A stretch of DNA of 64,000 nucleotides from SXTU01 sp964496695. GTDB lineage: Bacteria > Verrucomicrobiota > Verrucomicrobiia > Limisphaerales > SXTU01. The notes beneath the pieces are model-generated. The model was not told where the DNA came from, ran no database searches, and was given only the letters and a program-made list of their open reading frames with translations. Location: assembly GCA_964496695.1 (NCBI GenBank), contig CAZCBE010000001.1, positions 1 through 64,000 of the forward strand, read 5' to 3'. Shown one piece after another: positions 45,940-52,884 of the stretch. The translations under genes and the position numbers were made by a program. Every line of letters begins with the position of its first letter. The stretch's first letter is position 1.

Positions 45940-46698
45940 TCATTCTGTCTGGTGGGCAAATGACTGGGACTTAACCCGTTTCATCGCGGCCTTCTTGCCA
46001 GGGGCGGAGACCTTGCCATCCGCCAGATTATTGCCACCGCGGATGACCTGCTTCCCGGCGATGGCGACGAGCTTCACGGTCTTCGTCTCGCCAGGTTCGA
46101 AACGAACGGCGGTGCCGGCGGGGATGTCGAGGCGCAGACCGTAGGCCTTGGCGCGGTCGAAGCGGAGCGAGGCGTTCGTCTCGATGAAGTGGTAGTGGCT
46201 GCCGACCTGGATGGGGCGGTCACCGAGATTCGTAACGGGCAGTTCGGCGGTGGCGCGGCCCACGTTGAGTTCGATATCGCCTTCCTTGATTTCGCAGGCG
46301 CCGGGGATGGGTTCCTCGGCGATAGGCTTGAACACCGCGGGGTCCGGCACGGGGAGGAAGCTGCCGTGGAGGGCGAGGGCCAGGTCTCCGTTCTCACTGG
46401 CTACGGGGTGATGCACGGTGACGAGTTTGGAGCCGTCCGGGAACGTGCCTTCGACCTGCACGTCGTAGATCATCTCGGGCACGCCGGACATGACCTGGTT
46501 GCGACCGAGCAACTTGCGTCCGAGGTTCATCAGTTCGGCGACGCTCTTACCGTCACGGATGAACTCCAGCAATACGGTGGCGATAAGGGCGACGGCTTCG
46601 GGGTGGTTCAGCCGCAGGCCGCGCGCGAGGCGCTTTTGCGCGAGGGAGCCGGCGGCGTGCAGGGTGAGCTTGTCGAGTTCGCGAGGGGAGAGGTGCAT
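45940..46698 (-). CDS. ureAB: Fused urease gamma-beta subunit (UreA-UreB)
   Basis: A 252-residue fusion. Residues 1-100 are UreA (gamma): MHLSPRELDKLTLHAAGSLAQKRLARGLRLNHPEAVALIA, then ELMNLGRKLLGRNQVMSGVPEMI and a linker with KLVTVHHPV. Residues about 130-230 are UreB (beta): IPGACEIKEGDIELNVGRATAELPVTNLGDRPIQVGSHYHF, FDRAKAYGLRLDIPAGTAVRFEPGETKTVKLVAIAGKQ. Such fusions are known, for example in Helicobacter and several other bacteria, in which the same order is used. The Lys-rich C-terminus (APGKKAAMKRVKSQSFAHQTE) is extra. The start at 46698 was chosen because the in-frame upstream part comes from AATGACCA-type repeats. It assembles with UreC. Confidence 0.93.
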   Translation of the reverse strand: MHLSPRELDKLTLHAAGSLAQKRLARGLRLNHPEAVALIATVLLEFIRDGKSVAELMNLGRKLLGRNQVMSGVPEMIYDVQVEGTFPDGSKLVTVHHPVASENGDLALALHGSFLPVPDPAVFKPIAEEPIPGACEIKEGDIELNVGRATAELPVTNLGDRPIQVGSHYHFIETNASLRFDRAKAYGLRLDIPAGTAVRFEPGETKTVKLVAIAGKQVIRGGNNLADGKVSAPGKKAAMKRVKSQSFAHQTE

Positions 46699-46850
46699 GG
46701 CAAATGACCAATGTTCAATGACCAATGACCAGTGAATGACCAATGCTCAATTTTCCCTGTGCCCAGGCCGACCGCGAAGGATCACAGGTCGTCCGGGCAT
46801 TGGGCATTGGACATTCTTTGGTCATTGAGGAATTGGGCATTGGGAATTTC
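46699..46850. repeat. AATGACCA/TGGTCATT repeat cluster
   Basis: CAATGACCAATGACCAGTGAATGACC on the left and GGGCATTGGACATTCTTTGGTCATTGAGGAATTGGGCATTGGG on the right form a low-complexity inverted element between ureD and ureA-ureB. No other content is visible. Confidence 0.75.
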
Positions 46851-47765
46851 CTACCATTTCCGGGCAAAGGGATCATCGCCAAGGTGCGCGGGCAGAAAGG
46901 CGAGGTGCGTGTGGAGTTCGCGGGCCACGTCCTCGAAGCGCTCGCCGGCAATGCGGAGCAAGGCACCGTCTCGGAGCGGGCTGGCGGCAACGACCAGCGG
47001 GGCACGGCGCACCACGGGGCGCTCGGCAAGGGTGGCGAGGAGTTGCTGCGCGGCGGTGGCCAGTGGCGGGCCGAGGAGCAGGAGGAGAGCGAGGCAGTTG
47101 AAACGACCGAGACGCATCGGGGCGTCGAGTGCGCCGTCGGCAGGGTCGAGGAGCAGGGAGTCCAGAAAGAACCGACGCGAGTGTGGAGTTTCGAGTTTGG
47201 GGTTTCGAGTTGGAGCGGCGTGCTGGCCGTCCTGGGCTGACGAACTGGTCTCGAAAACTTCGATGCGGCTGGAGTAGGAGTTGAAGGCCCAGCGCTCGCC
47301 GCGCGCAACACGGCCGGAGCAGCACCAGTCCAGCAGCATCAGCCCGGCGGTCGGGTGCAGGAAGATTTCCTGGCGCTGGCTGAAACTGGAGTCGGCGAAG
47401 GACTGCACCGGGTCAGGGGCGAGCACGAGCAAGCTGTCCTCGGCGGCCACTGCGTGGACGCGGTGAGAGCAGGGACGTTGCGAAGGGTTGCGATAGATCT
47501 TGGTGGAGGCCTGGGTGCCGACGAAGCAGCGGGTGCCAGGACCGGCATGGAGATCGAGACGGGTTTCATCCCCGGCAACCATGCCGCCACCAAAGCTGCT
47601 GAGGTAGGTCCAGACACTCTCTCCGCGCGAACGGGGCGTGAGGAGTTTCAGCGGCGAGGTGGCAAAGGACGAGGTAACAGCGGTCTTCCCGGCGATGCGC
47701 TCGCACTGCAAGTGGGCGTGGCCGGAACGACGAGTGGTAAAGTCATGGATGGCGGCGACCATCAC
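46851..47765 (-). CDS. ureD: Urease accessory protein UreD (UreH)
   Basis: A 304-residue UreD-family protein, the scaffold that binds urease apoprotein and UreF for Ni insertion. Recognisable parts are KLLTPRSRGESVWTYLSSFGGGMVAGDETRLDLHAGPGTRCFVGTQASTKIYR, the core of the UreD fold, and WCCSGRVARGERWAFNSYSSRIEV. Between residues about 173 and 197 the segment AAPTRNPKLETPHSRR is encoded by a low-complexity repeat (47181-47214), an insert not expected in UreD. The gene begins with GTG at 47765 or ATG at 47762; the previous stop overlaps this point, which indicates coupling. It is translated before ureA-ureB in the operon. Confidence 0.9.
   Translation of the reverse strand: MMVAAIHDFTTRRSGHAHLQCERIAGKTAVTSSFATSPLKLLTPRSRGESVWTYLSSFGGGMVAGDETRLDLHAGPGTRCFVGTQASTKIYRNPSQRPCSHRVHAVAAEDSLLVLAPDPVQSFADSSFSQRQEIFLHPTAGLMLLDWCCSGRVARGERWAFNSYSSRIEVFETSSSAQDGQHAAPTRNPKLETPHSRRFFLDSLLLDPADGALDAPMRLGRFNCLALLLLLGPPLATAAQQLLATLAERPVVRRAPLVVAASPLRDGALLRIAGERFEDVARELHTHLAFLPAHLGDDPFARKW
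47181..47214. repeat. GTTTCGAGTT low-complexity repeat within ureD
   Basis: GAGTTTCGAGTTTGGGGTTTCGAGTTGG is a simple imperfect repeat. On the minus strand it encodes NPKLETPHS, an in-frame insert in UreD. Confidence 0.7.
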
Positions 47766-48133
47766 GCACGGAGTCCCCAGACAACAGCGGCAACAGCAAT
47801 AGCGGCGACGCCTGCGCCTTGAAGCAAGCGGCGCGGCATCCGTTCGTGGACATGACGCGCCCCGAACCAGAGCGCGATGCCCGCGAGCGCGAGCACCGCG
47901 AGGTGGTCGGGACTGGTCAGCAAGTGCCGGGCATCAACCTCGGTCAAGTCATGCCCAGGGTGGGCAGACGCGGAGAGGGCGAAGGCAACCGTAGCCGCCG
48001 ACGTGAGGAGGCGGATTCCGAGGCGTGAGGCACGGGCTAAAAGCCACCCCTCACCCCGGCCCTCTCCCCTCATCCGATGAAGGGAGAGGGAGGAGATAGT
48101 GTTCACAGCGCTGCGGTCAGATCGGTCGCTCAT
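47762..48133 (-). CDS. HupE/UreJ-like short membrane protein
   Basis: A 123-residue membrane protein. The ATG at 48133 overlaps the urtE stop (ATGA), and its own stop overlaps the ureD start, so it is firmly in the operon. The N-terminal 40 residues carry the translation of two dispersed repeats: SLHRMRGEGRGEG from 48047-48096 and RLLTSAAT from about 47992-48014. After that, SAHPGHDLTEVDARHLLTSPDHLAVLALAG resembles the opening of HupE/UreJ nickel or cobalt permeases (AHPGH and xDHLxA), then GARHVHERMPRRLLQGAGVAAIAVAAVVWG closes the protein. Typical HupE/UreJ proteins are about 190-200 residues with six to seven helices, so this is a short or truncated form. A Ni role is inferred from location. 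Confidence 0.66.
   Translation of the reverse strand: MSDRSDRSAVNTISSLSLHRMRGEGRGEGWLLARASRLGIRLLTSAATVAFALSASAHPGHDLTEVDARHLLTSPDHLAVLALAGIALWFGARHVHERMPRRLLQGAGVAAIAVAAVVWGLRA
48047..48096. repeat. CCCTCTCCCCTCATCC hairpin repeat in frame
   Basis: CACCCCGGCCCTCTCCCCTCATCCGATGAAGGGAGAGGGAGG is an inverted copy of the repeat at 303-352 (same CTCATCCGATGA loop). It is read in frame within the ureJ-like gene. Confidence 0.85.
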
Positions 48134-48825
48134 ACAGTCAGGTGCAGTTTGACGAGGTCGTCGTTCAGATGCGCGATGGGGCCGGAGGCCACGATGGCAC
48201 CGCGGTCCATGATGTAGAAATTGTCCCCGACCGCGAGGCAGAAGTCGAGGTATTGCTCGACGAGCAGGATGCTGATCTTGCCCTCCTTCTTGATCTTCAC
48301 GAGCGTGTCGCCGATCAGGTCAATGATGTTGGGCTGGATGCCCTCGGTCGGCTCGTCGAGGATGAGCACCTTGGGATCGGTGAGGAGCGCACGGGCGATG
48401 GCAAGCTGCTGCTGCTGGCCGCCGCTGAGCACACCGCCCTTCCGTTGGAGGAATTCCTTCAGAATCGGAAACAGCTCAAGCACGCGGTCCACCTGGCCGT
48501 TGGCCTTCGCGCCGTGGACGACGAGACTGAGGTTCAGATTTTCCCAGACCGTGAGGTGCGGGAAGATGTCGCGTCCCTGCGGCACATAGCCGACCCCGCT
48601 GCGGGCACGCACGTCGGGACGGCAGCCGGTGAGATTCTGACCGGCCAGCGTCACAGTGCCGGAGTCGGCCTGCACGAGGCCGATGATGCTCTTGAGCGTG
48701 GTGGTCTTGCCCACGCCATTGCGGCCCATGAGGCAGACGAGGCTGCGGTCCGGGACTTCGAGGCTGACGCCGCGCAGGATGCGGGAGCCGTCGTAGGAGA
48801 CGTTGATGTCGGAGAGGGTGAGCAT
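48130..48825 (-). CDS. urtE: Urea ABC transporter ATP-binding protein UrtE
   Basis: A 231-residue ABC ATPase of the branched-chain/urea type (LivF-like). Walker A is GRNGVGKTT at 34-42, signature LSGGQQQQ at 133-140, Walker B LILDEPTEG near 154-162, and the H-loop region is replaced by the EQYLDF typical of the family. It powers urea import with UrtA-D. The start at 48825 (MLTLSDINVSYDGSRILRG) is the first suitable Met. It lies about 100 bp after urtD, a gap that holds an ATTAGTGATTAGTGATT-type repeat, and its stop overlaps the ureJ-like start. Position between the urt and ure genes links import with hydrolysis. Confidence 0.95.
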   Translation of the reverse strand: MLTLSDINVSYDGSRILRGVSLEVPDRSLVCLMGRNGVGKTTTLKSIIGLVQADSGTVTLAGQNLTGCRPDVRARSGVGYVPQGRDIFPHLTVWENLNLSLVVHGAKANGQVDRVLELFPILKEFLQRKGGVLSGGQQQQLAIARALLTDPKVLILDEPTEGIQPNIIDLIGDTLVKIKKEGKISILLVEQYLDFCLAVGDNFYIMDRGAIVASGPIAHLNDDLVKLHLTV

Positions 48826-48832
48826 GGGGAAA

Positions 48833-48905
48833 GTAATTAGTGATTAGTGATTTGTCTCCGCGCAACCGAAGCAGCCGCTTCCACGCACTGATTACTAATT
48901 ACTAA
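48833..48905. repeat. TAATTAGTGATTAGTGATT repeat
   Basis: GTAATTAGTGATTAGTGATTT on the left and ACTGATTACTAATTACTAA on the right are inverted relatives. Another arm, CAATTAGTGATTAGTCATCAGT, is at about 45898-45919 between ureC and ureA-ureB. Confidence 0.75.
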
Positions 48906-48922
48906 ATGCTTCTTCATCAGGT

Positions 48923-49684
48923 TCACGCCTTCTTCTTGCGGCCGAGATACACCTCGATCACGCGCTCGTCGTTCTGCACTTGGTCCACGGTGCCTTCGCA
49001 GAGGACGTGGCCTTGGTGGAGGACGGTGACTTTGCGGGCGATCTGGCGGACGAAAGTCATGTCGTGTTCGATGACAACGATGCTGTGCTTGCCTTCAAGG
49101 CTGAGGAGCAGCTCGCCCGTCTTGTGCGTCTCCTCGTCGGTCATGCCGGCGGCGGGCTCATCCACGAGCAGAAGCTTGGGATTCTGTGCAAGCAACATGC
49201 CGATTTCCAACCACTGCTTTTGGCCGTGGGAAAGGAGCCCGGCCTTCGTGTCGGCCTTGTCCACCAAGCCGATGGTCTTCATCACTTCCTGGATGCGGTC
49301 GCGCTGGTCGGAGGAGATGCGCGAAAAGAGACAGGACCAGAGGCTGCGGCTGCCTTCGAGCGAGAGCCAGATGTTCTCGAAGACCGTGCTGTCCACATAG
49401 ACCGAGGGCGTCTGGAACTTCCGCCCGATGCCGAGGCGGTTGATCTCGTATTCGTTCAGCTCGGTTAGGTCAGTGTCCTTGCCGAACTCGACCTTGCCCA
49501 CGTCCGGCGCGGTGCGGCCGGTGATCAGGTCGAGCATGGTGCTCTTCCCTGCCCCGTTCGGGCCGATGACCACGCGCAGCTCGCCCGTGTCCATGTAGAA
49601 GTTGAGGTCATTGATGGCCTTGAAGCCGTCGAACGACTTGGTGACACCCTCGATCGTCAGAATGAATTCTTTGTGCGCGGTCAC
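48923..49684 (-). CDS. urtD: Urea ABC transporter ATP-binding protein UrtD
   Basis: A 253-residue ABC ATPase (LivG-like). Walker A is GPNGAGKST at 41-49; the signature is LLSHGQKQWLEIGMLLAQNPKLLLVDEPAAGMT, in which the C-loop is SHGQKQ and Walker B is LLLVDEP; the switch region is IVVIEHDM. This is the typical UrtD form, including ILTIEGVTKSFDGFKAINDLNFYMDTGELRVVIG. It pairs with UrtE to energise the UrtB-UrtC permease. The start at 49684 is 4 bp after the urtC stop, so the genes are probably co-translated. Confidence 0.95.
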   Translation of the reverse strand: MTAHKEFILTIEGVTKSFDGFKAINDLNFYMDTGELRVVIGPNGAGKSTMLDLITGRTAPDVGKVEFGKDTDLTELNEYEINRLGIGRKFQTPSVYVDSTVFENIWLSLEGSRSLWSCLFSRISSDQRDRIQEVMKTIGLVDKADTKAGLLSHGQKQWLEIGMLLAQNPKLLLVDEPAAGMTDEETHKTGELLLSLEGKHSIVVIEHDMTFVRQIARKVTVLHQGHVLCEGTVDQVQNDERVIEVYLGRKKKA

Positions 49685-49687
49685 AGG

Positions 49688-50881
49688 TCAGGAGGTCTTG
49701 GCTTTGGCAGCTTCAGCGGCGGACGGTTCAACCGGGGCAGGCCCCGCAACAGCCGGCTCGGCGGTGGTTTTCTTCCCGAAGCGCTTCTTCAATTCCCGGA
49801 ACTGCTCCGGGATGCCGACGATGCCCTTCGGCATGAAGAGTGTGACGAAGATGAACAACAGGCCGAGAATGTAGGGCCACTGCTCGGCGAAGGCGTGCGT
49901 AGCGTAGCTCTTGAGGGCGTTGATGCTGACGGCACCAAGGATGGGGCCGATGAGGCTCTGGCGTCCGCCGACCGCACACCAGACGACGGCTTCGAGCGAC
50001 TTCTCGGGCGCCATCTCGCTGGGGTTGATGATGCCCACCTGTGGCACGAAGAGCGCGCCGCCCAGCGCGGCGATGATGCCGGCGACGACGAAGACAAAGA
50101 GCTTGAAGTGCGCCGTGGCGTAACCGCTGAAGAGCACGCGGTTCTCGGAGTCGCGGATCGCACGCTGGATGAGGCCGAACTTGGTCAAATTGAGCCAGCG
50201 GCAGAAGAGATAGACCAGCAGCAGCAACACGCCGGACGCGATGAAGAGCATGCGCTTGGTGCCCGGGGCGTTCACCTCGTAACCGAGGAGAAACTTGAAG
50301 TCGGTCAGGCCGTTGTTGCCGCCGAAGGTGAAGTCGTTGCGGAAGAACATCAGCGTGGCTGCGTAGGTCAGCGCCTGGCTGAGGATGGAGAAATAGACGC
50401 CCTTGATGCGCGAGCGGAAGGCGAGCCAGCCGAAGATGTAGGCGACCACGGCGGGCACGACGATCACCATCAGCGCGGCGAACCAGAAGTGCTTGAAGGG
50501 AATCCAGTGCGGGGGCAGGCCGCCGGTTTCCGGGAAGCGCTTCGGGAATTCGAGGAACACCATGAAGTCCGGGATGTCCGCGTGATACTGGCCGAGCTTG
50601 CCGATCAGCAGCATCAGGTGCATGCCGAGGCAGTAGCCGCCGAGCGAGAAGAAGAGGCACTGCCCCAGGCTGAGGATGCCGGTGTAGCCCCAGAGCAGGT
50701 TCACCCCCATCGCCAGCACGGCATAAGTGAGATACTTGCCGTAAACGCTCAGCGTGAAGGTGCTGATGTGGAGCGGGCTGCTGCTCGGCAGAAAGGCGTT
50801 CAGGCAGGGCACCACCACGAGCACGAGCGCGGCGACCAGCGTGATGAAAAACAATTCGCGTTTGGGAAACGGGGCCTTCAT
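49688..50881 (-). CDS. urtC: Urea ABC transporter permease UrtC
   Basis: A 397-residue inner-membrane permease (LivM-like). The start at 50881 (MKAPFPKRELFFITLVAALVLVVVP) is favoured because it gives the first membrane helix and overlaps the stop of the 46-codon ORF (ATGA). About nine to ten helices follow; the family block AVLAMGVNLLWGYTGILSLGQCLFFSLGGYCLGMHLML and AYIFGWLAFRSRIKGVYFSILSQALTYAATLMFFRND are diagnostic, and SLIGPILGAVSINALKSYATHAFAEQWPYILGLLFI closes the core. The Ala/Pro/Glu-rich tail (TTAEPAVAGPAPVEPSAAEAAKA) is probably disordered. Confidence 0.95.
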   Translation of the reverse strand: MKAPFPKRELFFITLVAALVLVVVPCLNAFLPSSSPLHISTFTLSVYGKYLTYAVLAMGVNLLWGYTGILSLGQCLFFSLGGYCLGMHLMLLIGKLGQYHADIPDFMVFLEFPKRFPETGGLPPHWIPFKHFWFAALMVIVVPAVVAYIFGWLAFRSRIKGVYFSILSQALTYAATLMFFRNDFTFGGNNGLTDFKFLLGYEVNAPGTKRMLFIASGVLLLLVYLFCRWLNLTKFGLIQRAIRDSENRVLFSGYATAHFKLFVFVVAGIIAALGGALFVPQVGIINPSEMAPEKSLEAVVWCAVGGRQSLIGPILGAVSINALKSYATHAFAEQWPYILGLLFIFVTLFMPKGIVGIPEQFRELKKRFGKKTTAEPAVAGPAPVEPSAAEAAKAKTS

Positions 50882-51018
50882 GAAAACAATCTCAATACCC
50901 ACCCGCCGTATTTCACCGCCGTGCCAACCATGGTGTTCCAGAGGCGCATGGGCGCCGTCTTCCACATCCCGTGCTTGGACTCAAGCCCGGGGGCCGGGAA
51001 TTTGGCGGTGTCCATCAT
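50878..51018 (-). CDS. 46-codon ORF coupled between urtB and urtC
   Basis: A very short ORF: MMDTAKFPAPGLESKHGMWK and a further 26 residues ending VKYGGWVLRLFS. The ATG at 51018 overlaps the urtB stop (ATGA) and the TGA at 50878-50880 overlaps the urtC start (ATGA), so both junctions are perfectly coupled. Codon use matches genes here (mostly G/C third positions). The peptide is amphipathic: Trp-rich, Lys/Arg-containing, with a hydrophobic C-terminal segment (WNTMVGTAVKYGGWVLRLF), so it could lie on or in the membrane with the permease. I know no named family. It could also be a translational linker only. Confidence 0.6.
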   Translation of the reverse strand: MMDTAKFPAPGLESKHGMWKTAPMRLWNTMVGTAVKYGGWVLRLFS

Positions 51019-52781
51019 CCCTCCAGGCTCCGGGTGCGCGTGGCAAACATGCCGGCGGGCCGCCATTGCAGGAACAAGATGATGCCGGCCAGGACGGTGA
51101 TCTTGCCCAGCACCGCCCCCAGCCATGGCTGGAGAATCTGATCGGTGACACCAACGCCCAGCGCGGCGCACACCGTGCCAACCAGGTTGCCTACGCCGCC
51201 CAGCACCACGATCATGAAGCAGTCCACGATGTGGCTCTGGCCAAGGCTCGGTCCGACATTGCCAATCTGCGAGAGGCAGGCGCCCGCCATGCCCGCGAGA
51301 CCGGAGCCAAAGGCGAACGTCATCATGTTCACCCGGTCGGTGCGCACGCCGAGCGCGGAAGCCATCTGGCGGTTTTGCATCACCGCACGGATTTGGAGCC
51401 CGAGGCTGGTGCGCGTGAGCAGCAGGTAAGTGCCCAGCACGATGAACACCGCGAAGCCGATGACAAAGATGCGGTTGTAGGCGAAGAGCACGTCGCTGAT
51501 GACGTAGCTGCCGTTGAGCCAGCTCGGCGAGTTCACCTGCACGTTGGCCGCACCGAAAATGTGCCGGAAAATCTGTTGCAGCACCAAACTGACCCCCCAG
51601 GTGGCGAGCAGTGATTCCAAGGGACGCTTGTAGAGAAAGCGGATGACCCCGCGCTCCAGTGCCAAGCCCACCAGCCCGGCGGCGACAAATGAGAAAGGCA
51701 ACGCGGCGATGAAGTAGGCATCGAAGCCGCCACCAGAAGTGCCGAACTTGGCACTGAAGATATTCTGCGTCACATACGCCGTGTATGCGCCGATCATGAT
51801 CAGTTCCCCGTGGGCCATGTTGATGACGCCCATGAGACCGAATGTGATTGCGAGGCCAAGCGCGGCGACGAGCAGCACGGCGGCCAGGCTGAAGCCACGG
51901 AAAGCGGTGCCGAAGAGGTTGCCCATGGCCATGTAGGACTCGATTTTTTGCACGGCGGCATGCGCGGCCTCGTAGGTTTCCTTGGCCGTCGGCGAGGTGG
52001 CGCCCTTGGTGTCCTGCTCGATCTTCTGAAGGAACTGGAGAGAATTGATGGACCGCAACGCGCTCAAACGGTGAATGGCGGGCAAGCGGATCTTTGCCTC
52101 CTCATGGACAATGCCCGTCAGGGCCACGGCTTCTTCCAGCGCGCGGCGCACTTCCTTCTCAGTCTCTTTAGCCAGACGCACCTCGAAAAAGGGCAGATAC
52201 TCGATGTTCTGCTCCTGGCCGAGCTTCGTCACGGCGTCCCGGCGCATCTTGGGGTTGGGATTGGCCAGGGAAAACAAGTCGAGCGTGGTCTTGATGGCCT
52301 TGCGGAGCTTGGAGCTGGTGTCAACGGCGGTGAGATCATTGGCCGCAAACTTCAGCAGCTTGCCGGACGGGTCTTTCAACTGCTCGCCATCGGACAGCCG
52401 CAGCGCCCGGGCGAGGCCATCGCCATCGGTCTGCGCGTCGAGCATGAACGGCGTGCGCGTGTTATTGGTCTCGTAGAGGTAAACTCCGCCCTGCCGCCAA
52501 GCGGAAAGCGCCTGCTCGACGAGCGGGTCGGCACCCGCATCCACGAGCTGCTTGACGAGTTCAATCTGCCGGCCCAGGTCGTCGGAGAGCATCGCCTCCA
52601 CCAGCATGGCCCGATGGGAGGGCACCGTTGGAGCGGGGGCGGCGAAAACTGCGCCCAAGCTGGCCAGATGGACGAGAAGAGCGAGCTGCCCCAGCCGGGC
52701 GGAGATCAGCGTTCTCAGGCTGGGTGCCGGGCTTGCCGCCGGGCGGCTGGAAGGGTTGGGAGGACGGAAGAGGCGGGGCAT
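51015..52781 (-). CDS. urtB: Urea ABC transporter permease UrtB
   Basis: A 588-residue permease. The start at 52781 (MPRLFRPPNPSSRPAASPAPSLRTLISARLGQLALLVHLASLGAVFA) is a signal-anchor-like N-terminus. Residues about 50-275 are the soluble N-terminal domain typical of UrtB (SHRAMLVEAMLSDDLGRQIELVKQLVDAGADPLVEQALSAWRQGGVYLYE; NPNPKMRRDAVTKLGQEQNIEYLP, HEAT-like). The LivH-like permease core starts at about 295: FRGFSLAAVLLVAALGLAITFGLMGVINMAHGELIMIGAYTAYV, then TWGVSLVLQQIFRHIFGAANVQV, RTDRVNMMTFAFGSGLAGMAGACLSQIGNVGPSLGQSHIVDCFMIVVLGGVGNLVGT. It follows urtA by about 100 bp. Confidence 0.94.
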   Translation of the reverse strand: MPRLFRPPNPSSRPAASPAPSLRTLISARLGQLALLVHLASLGAVFAAPAPTVPSHRAMLVEAMLSDDLGRQIELVKQLVDAGADPLVEQALSAWRQGGVYLYETNNTRTPFMLDAQTDGDGLARALRLSDGEQLKDPSGKLLKFAANDLTAVDTSSKLRKAIKTTLDLFSLANPNPKMRRDAVTKLGQEQNIEYLPFFEVRLAKETEKEVRRALEEAVALTGIVHEEAKIRLPAIHRLSALRSINSLQFLQKIEQDTKGATSPTAKETYEAAHAAVQKIESYMAMGNLFGTAFRGFSLAAVLLVAALGLAITFGLMGVINMAHGELIMIGAYTAYVTQNIFSAKFGTSGGGFDAYFIAALPFSFVAAGLVGLALERGVIRFLYKRPLESLLATWGVSLVLQQIFRHIFGAANVQVNSPSWLNGSYVISDVLFAYNRIFVIGFAVFIVLGTYLLLTRTSLGLQIRAVMQNRQMASALGVRTDRVNMMTFAFGSGLAGMAGACLSQIGNVGPSLGQSHIVDCFMIVVLGGVGNLVGTVCAALGVGVTDQILQPWLGAVLGKITVLAGIILFLQWRPAGMFATRTRSLEG

Positions 52782-52884
52782 CACGACGATTGGGTTGAAC
52801 GCTGTTCGCTTTGTCGCAAGGGGAGGCGGGCGAATGCACGCGCCCGCCTCCCCCGCTGAACTAACCAATCAAACAACAGACAAC

